Source: an uncultured Bacteroides sp. (GTDB lineage Bacteria > Bacteroidota > Bacteroidia > Bacteroidales > Bacteroidaceae). From it: a DNA stretch of 63,772 nucleotides. Position 1 is the first letter of the stretch. Each line of letters opens with the position of its first letter. A program made the position numbers and the translations under genes. The stretch spans positions 1-63,772 of the forward strand of contig NZ_CASFWU010000002.1 in NCBI RefSeq assembly GCF_949298305.1, in the 5' to 3' direction. Under the pieces are notes generated by a model. That model did no database searches and was not told where the DNA came from. It worked only from the letters and a program-made list of their open reading frames with translations. Below, piece by piece: positions 17,001 through 24,057 of the stretch.

Positions 17001-19838
17001 TCAGCTCCGGCTCACTTCCAGCCCTTTGCCCGAGAGGCTCATTTCCACAAACCGGGCGCGGCCGTTGGGCCGTTGTTCCGTCAGGGCTTTGCGGATGCGC
17101 AGGGCTGCGTCCGGGTCTTTCGCCACCATGTAGAGGTAGCCTCCGCCTCCGGCTCCCGGCAGCTTGTAGCCAAGGCAGAGGTCGTCCACCAGACGGGTCA
17201 GCGCCTGGATGGGCGGGGGATTGGTGCCTTCGTCCAGCAGCTGGTTCTGCTTCCACGTCTTTCTCACCAGCTTTCCGGTCTCCTCGAAGTCGTTCCGCAG
17301 GATGGCGTCGTACATGTCCATGGCGTGGCTCTTCATCTGCTCCAGCAGGTGCAGGTGCCTGTTCGAGTTGAGGAACATGCCCCGCACAATTTCCGCCAGG
17401 ATGCCTTTGGCCGTCCGGGTGACGCCCGTGTAGTACAGCAGGTGGCACTTCCGGTATTCGTCGCCCGTGAACAGGAAGTCCGGCAGCCATCTGACGCCCG
17501 GCTCCTGCTGCCAGCCCGGCTGCGTTTGCAGCAGTTTGATGCCGTGAAGTATGCCGCCATACTGGTCCTGCCATCCGCCTCCGGTGGTCAGCAGTTGTTC
17601 CAGCACCAGTGTCCGGCTGCCTATGTCCTGCTTGTCCCAGTTCAGTCCGCAGAAGTCGTTCAGCGCTCCCAGCACCGTAGCGGCCAGTATGGAGCTGGTG
17701 CCCAGCCCCGAGCCGGCGGGTATGGCCGACAGCAGCGTCACCTCAAGCCCCGTACCGAATGCCTTCAGCTGTTCTTCCAGCGTGTCGTGGCGTTCCTGGG
17801 CGAAGTCGGGATGGAAGCCGGCCAGTGTCAGTGCGGCCTTCGGTATCGAGAAGGGGGAGCCCACCCGTCTGTAGTCCTGCAGCTCTTCGTAGGTGGACAC
17901 GACCTCCATGGCGCCCAGGTCGATGGAGCGCAGGGTGATGCGGTGTTCTTTGGAGGGCTTGACGTAGACTTGCAGCGGCGGTTGTCCGTTCAGTTCTACG
18001 GCCAGGTTCACCACGTTTCCGCCTTCCATCAGGCTGTAGGGCGGCGTGTCTGTCCATCCGCCTGCCAGGTCGATGCGTACGGGGCTGCGTCCCCACACAA
18101 TCTGGTCGGCGTAGACCGACAGCCGGGGCTGCTGCCGGTAGTCGGCGGTGCCGGTCAGTCCTTTCCTCATCAGCCCGAATGCCCGTTCTTCCATTGCTTC
18201 CGCCCCGGGTTTCCCTTCCAGCACCTTGGCGCGGAACATGGCGTCGCTGACGCGTTTCAGCAGGGGGGCATCGTTCGGAAGTTCGTCCGGCAGCCCGATG
18301 TCTCCCCGCACAAACTCTTTCGCCGCTTCCTGCAGGTCCAGTTGGTAGAACACGCTCCGTTCCTGGTTCCTGGCCAGCAGGCTCCAGTTCTGCCTGCGGA
18401 AGTCCTCCCTTTGGGCGAAGAGCCTGCGCAGGTTGGCGGAAGCCGACAGCTCGTCGGCCGAGACTTTCCGTGCCTTTGTCCAGATGTTCCTTCCGGCTTC
18501 GCCCTTTCCGCCGTCGGTCATCCATTGCAGCACGGCGCCCAGTTCGTCCGCCGAGTCTACGACGGGGAAGAGGGCCGCCGCCTGCAGGTCCTCCCGACCC
18601 CTGATGTCCTCCGCCTTCAGCCCTCTGGCCTCCAGCCATTCCGTTACCGGCCTGCCCAGGTAGAGGGTCGAGGCATCCGTCAGCGCCCCATTGAACTTGT
18701 CGTCAAATCCGTAGGGCCTTGCCGCCAGCTGGTGTCCGCCCACGGGGACTACGTCGATGCACACTCCCTCCGGCAGGTCCAGCTTCCAGTCGTTGCGCGG
18801 CACTCCGGTCACGATGTGGCGGCAGTGTAGGTGCCAGTTGCGCCCTATGTGGCTGTTTTCTATCCATATTTCTGCATTTTCCGCCGTCAGCTTGTATCCG
18901 ATGTCCGCGTTCTGTACGAACATGGCCGGATGAGGCTTCACCTTGTGGTGCATGATGGCCCGCTGGTCTGTCACGCAGTTCTGCACCGCCAGTGTGGACG
19001 AAATCATTTCGCGGCTGGTGCCATAGTGGTGGAACTCTCCTCCGGGCAGGGGCAGGATGGCCACCTTCAGGCCGTTCAGCTCCTCGTCCGCAATGCGCGG
19101 ATGCGCTCCCAGGGCCGGCCCGAACTCCGAATACATGTCGTAGAACTTCAGGCCGCCTTCGGGGGCTGTAGAGCGCTTCACCATCAGTTCCACCGCGCGG
19201 TCGCTGAGCAGCCAGATGCCTATGTCCATCAGGAACAGGTAGTCTTGCATCAGCCGTCCCATCTCCTCCACGCTGGGCTTTTGCAGCATGAAGTCCAGTT
19301 TCTCCGGTTCCTTGCGGGTGGACACGAATACCCCGTGGTTCTTGGCCAGTTGCGGGTCGGCCCACAGCCCGTAGCACACCACGTCCGCCTCGGGTATTTC
19401 CTGCAGCGGTTCCGTAGCCCGTATATACACGTCGCCGCTGGCTATCAGCGTATGCAGTCCCTGCGGTGCCCGTTCCATGATTTCCTCGTAGAGCGGCAGT
19501 TGCAGCGACAGCAGGGTCTGCGTCAGCCGCTGTCCTCTTGCCCAGCGGAACACCGGGATGGGGGTCAGGATTTTCCCCGAAGGCGCATAGGCGGGCAGGC
19601 GGCGGCTCTGTCCTCCCGCGTGCAGCAGGATGCGCTTCTCCCGGGCCAGCCATTCCTTCAGGCCTTGGGGGCTTTTTTCCTGTTCTTTGCAGGCGTTCAG
19701 CAGCCAGGCAGTTCCGCCGCCCGAGCCTAACTTCTTTCCCGCCGGGTCCGATGTGCAGAACCATTCCCGGCGGTCGGCATGCATGATATCGTGAAAACAT
19801 TCCGTCAGGTTGGGCGGAAGTGACAATAGCTTCTTCAT
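17001..19838 (-). CDS. fkp: Bifunctional L-fucokinase / GDP-L-fucose pyrophosphorylase
   Basis: Cytosolic enzyme of 945 residues that phosphorylates salvaged L-fucose and couples the product to GMP, giving GDP-fucose for surface glycans. The N-terminal nucleotidyltransferase shows LLHAGGQSRRLPAY (about residue 73). The C-terminal GHMP kinase has SPVRIDLAGGWTDTPP (about 600), the P-loop AIPAGSGLGTSS (about 707) and LPGAGGGG near the end. The length matches B. fragilis Fkp (949 residues), a family known to supply fucose to capsule and glycoproteins. The ATG at 19838 (MKKLLSLPPNLTECFHDIM) is chosen; the frame stays open 60 codons upstream, but that extension has no family resemblance. Convergent with mutL, divergent from ompA. 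Confidence 0.94.
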   Translation of the reverse strand: MKKLLSLPPNLTECFHDIMHADRREWFCTSDPAGKKLGSGGGTAWLLNACKEQEKSPQGLKEWLAREKRILLHAGGQSRRLPAYAPSGKILTPIPVFRWARGQRLTQTLLSLQLPLYEEIMERAPQGLHTLIASGDVYIRATEPLQEIPEADVVCYGLWADPQLAKNHGVFVSTRKEPEKLDFMLQKPSVEEMGRLMQDYLFLMDIGIWLLSDRAVELMVKRSTAPEGGLKFYDMYSEFGPALGAHPRIADEELNGLKVAILPLPGGEFHHYGTSREMISSTLAVQNCVTDQRAIMHHKVKPHPAMFVQNADIGYKLTAENAEIWIENSHIGRNWHLHCRHIVTGVPRNDWKLDLPEGVCIDVVPVGGHQLAARPYGFDDKFNGALTDASTLYLGRPVTEWLEARGLKAEDIRGREDLQAAALFPVVDSADELGAVLQWMTDGGKGEAGRNIWTKARKVSADELSASANLRRLFAQREDFRRQNWSLLARNQERSVFYQLDLQEAAKEFVRGDIGLPDELPNDAPLLKRVSDAMFRAKVLEGKPGAEAMEERAFGLMRKGLTGTADYRQQPRLSVYADQIVWGRSPVRIDLAGGWTDTPPYSLMEGGNVVNLAVELNGQPPLQVYVKPSKEHRITLRSIDLGAMEVVSTYEELQDYRRVGSPFSIPKAALTLAGFHPDFAQERHDTLEEQLKAFGTGLEVTLLSAIPAGSGLGTSSILAATVLGALNDFCGLNWDKQDIGSRTLVLEQLLTTGGGWQDQYGGILHGIKLLQTQPGWQQEPGVRWLPDFLFTGDEYRKCHLLYYTGVTRTAKGILAEIVRGMFLNSNRHLHLLEQMKSHAMDMYDAILRNDFEETGKLVRKTWKQNQLLDEGTNPPPIQALTRLVDDLCLGYKLPGAGGGGYLYMVAKDPDAALRIRKALTEQRPNGRARFVEMSLSGKGLEVSRS

Positions 19839-20315
19839 CGCTTTGAAATTTAAGTTTTGCAAGTTTCTGAATAGGTCGCAGTCAGGGAGTCGGGAAGTTA
19901 AGGAGTTGGGCCGATGCCTTAGTGAAAGGGATGCCGGCCATGCGCTTGAACTGTCGGCTCTAACTCCTGAGCCACTCTGGTGGGCGACAACTCCTTTCCA
20001 CTCGTTCAGCTCCTGCAAGCTGGGCCTCGCCGATTTTCAATTCGCACGCGCGAAACTTGGGTCTGCAAGTTTTCGGGCAGGAATGCGGGAGGCTTTCTTG
20101 TGCGGTGCCAAGAGCCCTGAAGGACTTATCGGCTATGAAAGTAAGCATAAAAAATGGAACGGCCTCCTCTTTGCTGAAGATTTCTTTTCTCTGGGCGTTT
20201 GGGCTGCCGGTTCCAATATTTTTTCCACTTCTCCAAACCTTTTATGCTTATGGGTGTTAATTGTTTGGTTTAAATGAAAAAGAAATTACTTAACCACTTA
20301 ACAATTAACATTAAT
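19839..20315. other. Divergent intergenic region between fkp and ompA-like gene
   Basis: 477 bp with no gene I can support. ORFs on both strands are open (plus 19810-20277 and the fkp upstream extension) but lack family features and a sensible start. The stretch 19870-20130 is GC-rich; the last 60 bp before the OmpA gene are AT-rich with an ATTAACATTAAT leader typical of highly expressed Bacteroides genes. No clean TAnnTTTG box is visible for either gene. Confidence 0.5.
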
Positions 20316-21512
20316 ATGAAAAAAATTCTGATGTTACTGGCTTTGGCCGGTTTGTCTTCTGCCGCCGTTGCGCAGCAAAAGACGCAAGTTGTAGAAGAGA
20401 TTGCGATAATCCAGGTGCAGGATAAGTACCAGGTGATTACCAATCCTTTCTGGAGCAATTGGTTCTTCTCTATTGGCGGCGGTGCCGAGACAATGTATGG
20501 TGACAACGACAAGGCCGGCAGCTTTGGCCAGCGCATCAGCCCGACGCTGAATGTGGCTTTGGGTAAATGGTTCACTCCGGGGCTGGGATTGCGTCTGCAA
20601 TACAGCGGCCTTCAGGCCAAGGGCTTCACTTACGACGCAAATGCTCCTTATGTGAAAGGCGCCCGTACGGACGACGGTTACTACAAGCAGCGTTTCAACT
20701 ACATGAACTTGCATGGCGACGTGATGTTTAACCTGAATGCCCTCTTCGGAGGATACAACCCCGACCGCATTTATGAAATCATTCCTTATGTAGGTGCGGG
20801 TATCACACACAACTATTCGAAGCCCAAACGCGAGGCACTGGCTGTGAACGCCGGTCTTATCAACCGCTTCCGCCTGTCCAGCGCAGTAGATTTCAATATC
20901 GAACTGAGCGCTATGGGCGTTGAAGACAAGTTCGACGGTGAGGTAGGCAACAAGCACAACTACGATGCAGTGCTCAGCGCCACTGCCGGTTTCACCTATC
21001 GCTTCCCTGCCCGTGGCTTCAGCCGTCCCATGCCTCAGCTGATTTCTCAGATAGAGCTGGCTGCCATGCAGGACAAGATTGCCCGTATGGCTGCACAGAA
21101 TGCCAATCTGAAGCGTGAGTTGGCACAGGCCGAGAGCCAGCAGCCGGTCGTGGCCGAAGTGAACGAAACCGAGGTGGTTGTTCCGGCCGACATTGCACCG
21201 CGCACGGTGTTCTTCAACATCGGTTCTGCCGAAATCTCTCCGCGTGAGGCTATGAACCTGTCTTACCTGGCCGACCTGATGAAGCAGTTCCCCGAAACGA
21301 CTTATACCGTGAACGGCTATGCTGACTCTTCTACCGGTACTCCCGAATTCAACAAGGAGTTGAGCTTGAAACGTGCCCAGGCAGTTGTAAACGCTTTGGT
21401 GAAGAACTATGGCATCTCGGCCGACCGCCTGAAGATTGATGCCAACGGTGGCGTAGACAAGTTTGGCCAGCCCATTCTGAACCGTGTCGTACTGGTACAG
21501 TCTGCCGAATAA
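20316..21512 (+). CDS. OmpA-family outer membrane protein
   Basis: Outer-membrane protein of 398 residues. Signal peptide MKKILMLLALAGLSSAAVAQQ (start at ATG 20316; an upstream ATG at 20274 would add a polar stretch in front). Residues about 30-245 form an N-terminal beta-barrel rich in alternating aromatic residues. A short coiled-coil linker follows (MQDKIARMAAQNANLKRELA). Residues about 290-398 are a peptidoglycan-binding OmpA domain (VFFNIGSAEISPREAMNLSYLA, GYADSSTGTPEFNKELSLKRA). Such proteins tether the outer membrane to the cell wall and are abundant in Bacteroides. The gene stands alone: divergent from fkp and closed by a good terminator. Confidence 0.9.
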   Translation: MKKILMLLALAGLSSAAVAQQKTQVVEEIAIIQVQDKYQVITNPFWSNWFFSIGGGAETMYGDNDKAGSFGQRISPTLNVALGKWFTPGLGLRLQYSGLQAKGFTYDANAPYVKGARTDDGYYKQRFNYMNLHGDVMFNLNALFGGYNPDRIYEIIPYVGAGITHNYSKPKREALAVNAGLINRFRLSSAVDFNIELSAMGVEDKFDGEVGNKHNYDAVLSATAGFTYRFPARGFSRPMPQLISQIELAAMQDKIARMAAQNANLKRELAQAESQQPVVAEVNETEVVVPADIAPRTVFFNIGSAEISPREAMNLSYLADLMKQFPETTYTVNGYADSSTGTPEFNKELSLKRAQAVVNALVKNYGISADRLKIDANGGVDKFGQPILNRVVLVQSAE

Positions 21513-21544
21513 GCGACGCACAGGAATGTGAATCCTGATACAAG

Positions 21545-21586
21545 GGCCGTGCTCCATGTCAATGGAGTACGGCCTCATTGTTTTTT
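21545..21586 (+). terminator. Intrinsic terminator after ompA-like gene
   Basis: 13-bp stem (21545-21557 with 21562-21574, one G-T pair) with a four-base loop GTCA, followed by TCATTG and six Ts at 21581-21586. Confidence 0.85.
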
Positions 21587-21642
21587 GTACGGCGCGGGCT
21601 GCATTTTTCGGATACCGTCATCCGTACTCACAAATAAATCAT

Positions 21643-21650
21643 TACTTTTG
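21643..21650 (+). promoter_or_regulatory. Promoter -7 box of the deaminase gene
   Basis: TACTTTTG, exact TAnnTTTG, 27 bp upstream of the ATG at 21678. This implies a very short leader and supports starting the protein at the signal peptide rather than at an internal Met. Confidence 0.6.
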
Positions 21651-21677
21651 CGGCAAACTGATTAATTGGAAATGTCA

Positions 21678-22262
21678 ATGAAAGTATGCTTTAAGAAAGG
21701 AAAACAGAGTGCCTTGAAGAGCTTGTGTGTGCTTGTGGCACTTGGCGGGGCTCTTGCTTCGTGCGGTAGCGGGAGCAAGGCCGATGAGGCTTCCCAGTCT
21801 CAGGAAGAACTGATGCGGAAGGCCATCGAACTGTCGGTGGAGAATGTGAAGAACGGCGGCGGGCCTTTCGGAGCCGTCATTGTGAAGGACGGGAAGATTG
21901 TGGCCACGGGTGTAAACCGCGTGACGGCCAACAACGACCCTACAGCCCATGCCGAAGTGAGCGCCATACGCGCCGCCTGCGAGAAGCTGGGCACTTTCGA
22001 CTTGAGCGGCTACGAGATTTATACCTCCTGCGAGCCGTGTCCCATGTGTCTGGGTGCCATCTACTGGGCGCATCTGGACAAGGTCTATTACGGCAACGAC
22101 AAGACCGACGCCAAGGACATCGGCTTTGACGACTCCTTCATCTACGACGAACTGGAGCTGCCCTACGACCAGCGGAAACTTCCTTCCGAAGTCTTGCTGC
22201 CGGATGAGGCCATCCGTGCGTTCGACTTGTGGCGGCAGAAGGAAGACAAGGTGGAATATTGA
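21678..22262 (+). CDS. Guanine/cytosine deaminase-like protein with lipoprotein signal
   Basis: A zinc-dependent CDA-fold nucleobase deaminase of 194 residues. The core matches guanine deaminase: GGGPFGAVIVKDGK, zinc ligand and proton-shuttle motif TAHAEV (about residue 90), and CEPCPMC with two more zinc ligands (about 119-124). Family members are cytosolic proteins of about 155 residues that start near EELMRKAIELS. Here about 42 residues precede that point: a basic start, a hydrophobic stretch CVLVALGGALAS and Cys29 in a lipobox (LASC), then a serine-rich linker. The nearby promoter fits translation from this start, although a second initiation at the internal Met (about residue 45) cannot be excluded. 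The start could also be ATG 21672. Convergent with an SDR gene 20 bp away. Confidence 0.8.
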   Translation: MKVCFKKGKQSALKSLCVLVALGGALASCGSGSKADEASQSQEELMRKAIELSVENVKNGGGPFGAVIVKDGKIVATGVNRVTANNDPTAHAEVSAIRAACEKLGTFDLSGYEIYTSCEPCPMCLGAIYWAHLDKVYYGNDKTDAKDIGFDDSFIYDELELPYDQRKLPSEVLLPDEAIRAFDLWRQKEDKVEY

Positions 22263-22282
22263 TTTCGCCTTTCTTCCGTCTA

Positions 22283-23056
22283 TTATCCGTTGTAGCTCCA
22301 GCCGCAGTCGTTGTGGTACACCATCAGCCTGCCCATGCCTCCGTCTACGGTGAGGTTGGTGCCGTTGACAAATGTGTTTCGCTCGTCGCAAAGGAAGTCC
22401 ACGGCACGTACAATGTCTTCTGGCTCGCCCACGCGGACGGACGGATGCTGGCGCAGGTCGCCTTCGCTGTAATGGGGCTCGTAGCTGTCGTCGTGATAGC
22501 GGCCGGTGTCAATCCAGCCCGGTGCCACGGAGTTGACACGGGCAATGCCCGACAGACTGACGGCGAGCGCGTGGGTCAGGGCGGTGATTCCGCCTTTGGC
22601 TGCCGTGTAGCTCTCGGTGTCGGGTTGCGACTGGAAAGCTCGTGTGGACGAAAGGTTCACAATGGAGCCCAGGCCGTTGAAGTGGTCCTTGAACAGCAGG
22701 GACAGCATGTAGGGGGCTGCTACGCCCACTCGTTGGACGTAGAGAAAGTCGTCGTAACTGCAGCCTCCCAGAATGCCGCCGCGCGTCAGGCAGGCATTGT
22801 TGATGAGGCAATGGATGCCTTCGGGGTGTTGTGCCAGTATTTCTGCGGCAAAGTCGGTCAGGGCCTGCTTTTCGGCTATGTCGCCCGTATGACCGATGAC
22901 ATTCCAACCTTTCTTTTGTAACCGGGCAACCGTAGCGGCGGTGGCTTCGGCGTCGCTGTCTATGAAGTGTACGGTGTCTCTCTCGGCGGCAAAGTGTTCT
23001 ACCAGGCAACGGCCGATGCCGTTGGCTCCTCCTGTTACTACTATAATTCTGTTCAT
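22283..23056 (-). CDS. Short-chain dehydrogenase/reductase
   Basis: NAD(P)-dependent Rossmann-fold oxidoreductase of 257 residues, normal SDR length. The cofactor motif is TGGANGIGR (residues 8-16), NNA occurs near residue 90, and the catalytic set is Ser in VNLSSTRAF (about 137) and YTAAK (about 150-154). The C terminus has VNGTNLTVDGGM, typical of classical SDRs. Asp38/Asp40 after the second strand (FIDSDAEA) suggests NAD preference. The substrate cannot be told. It has its own promoter upstream, so it need not be co-transcribed with the EamA gene. Confidence 0.85.
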   Translation of the reverse strand: MNRIIVVTGGANGIGRCLVEHFAAERDTVHFIDSDAEATAATVARLQKKGWNVIGHTGDIAEKQALTDFAAEILAQHPEGIHCLINNACLTRGGILGGCSYDDFLYVQRVGVAAPYMLSLLFKDHFNGLGSIVNLSSTRAFQSQPDTESYTAAKGGITALTHALAVSLSGIARVNSVAPGWIDTGRYHDDSYEPHYSEGDLRQHPSVRVGEPEDIVRAVDFLCDERNTFVNGTNLTVDGGMGRLMVYHNDCGWSYNG

Positions 23057-23079
23057 CTGTATTTGGCTTTTGTAGTCCG

Positions 23080-23087
23080 CAAAGATA
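23080..23087 (-). promoter_or_regulatory. Promoter -7 box of the SDR gene
   Basis: On the minus strand this reads TATCTTTG followed by CGG, an exact TAnnTTTG match, 24 bp upstream of the SDR ATG. Confidence 0.65.
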
Positions 23088-23122
23088 CTAAATTCTTCTT
23101 TTCATTACGTTGGTACTATGGG

Positions 23123-24043
23123 TCAGGCTTTTGATTTCACAAAATACTGGTTGAAAACGATGCCCGACACGATGAGTGCCAGCCCGACGTATGTGCTGAA
23201 GACAATCTGCTCGCCCAAAACCACGGCTATGAAGAACAGAGAGAGGAAAGGCGAGAGGTAGCAAAGCTGGTTGACCAGTGCGGGATTATTGGTCTTGCGC
23301 ATGGCCAGGCTGAAGCAGATGAAGGGAATGCCCATCTCGAAAGCGCCCACATACATGCCGCTCAGGATGCCGGGCAGGGTGTGGAGGTCAACGCCTGTCA
23401 CCGCGGCGCCCGCCAGCAGGTAGGCCGTGCCGAAGAGGAAACTCATGAACAGGGCCACGCTGCCGTCCGTGCGGTCCTTGTATCGGTTGTTCACCATCCA
23501 GTAAGAGGCCCACAGCAGGGCGCTCAGGGCGGCCAGCAGGAGGCCGCTGAGGGGCAACTGCATGTTGCCCGAGCGTCCTGTCCCCACCGAAATGAGCACC
23601 ACACCGCCCAGGGAGATGAACATGCCGATGTACTTCTTGCGCGGAATGGGCTGACGGGCAAACAGAGCCAGCAGGACCAGCAACACGATGGGCCAGGCGT
23701 AGTTGATGGGCTGCGCCACCTGCGCGGGCAGCAGGTCGTAGGCCTTGAACAGCACCAGGTAATAGGCCACAGGATTGAGCACCCCCAACAAAGCGAAGTA
23801 GCCCCACTGACGGATGGTCAGAGAGGCTATCAGCCGCCACTTGCGCCGGAAGGTGAGCAACAGGGCAAAGATGACAAGAGAGGTGACGCTGGCTACAAGC
23901 AACATCTCAAAGTGAGTGAGATGTTTGAGGGCGATTTTGAAGGCTGTGGCCACGGTAGACCAGCTTAATACGGCCACGCAGGCGTAGACAATGGCCGCGG
24001 ATTGTCCGCGGCCATTGAGGATTTTGTTTCTGTCAGACATCAT
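23123..24043 (-). CDS. EamA/DMT-family transporter
   Basis: Inner-membrane protein of 306 residues with about ten hydrophobic segments in two EamA repeats (e.g. AIVYACVAVLSWSTVATAFKIAL and GLLLAALSALLWASYWMVNN). A proline-containing NPVAYYLVLFKAYDLLPAQVAQPINYAWPI stretch ends the first repeat. DMT carriers export or import small metabolites; the substrate is unknown. It starts 15 bp after the GH127 stop codon and is probably co-transcribed with that gene, hinting at sugar or metabolite transport, an inference only. The start is either of two adjacent ATGs (24043 or 24040). Confidence 0.85.
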   Translation of the reverse strand: MMSDRNKILNGRGQSAAIVYACVAVLSWSTVATAFKIALKHLTHFEMLLVASVTSLVIFALLLTFRRKWRLIASLTIRQWGYFALLGVLNPVAYYLVLFKAYDLLPAQVAQPINYAWPIVLLVLLALFARQPIPRKKYIGMFISLGGVVLISVGTGRSGNMQLPLSGLLLAALSALLWASYWMVNNRYKDRTDGSVALFMSFLFGTAYLLAGAAVTGVDLHTLPGILSGMYVGAFEMGIPFICFSLAMRKTNNPALVNQLCYLSPFLSLFFIAVVLGEQIVFSTYVGLALIVSGIVFNQYFVKSKA

Positions 24044-24057
24044 TCATTTCAGTATAA

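Noticed and set aside
19839..20018. 60-residue N-terminal extension of Fkp
   Set aside because: No resemblance to Fkp; starting at 19838 gives the expected length of about 945-949 residues.
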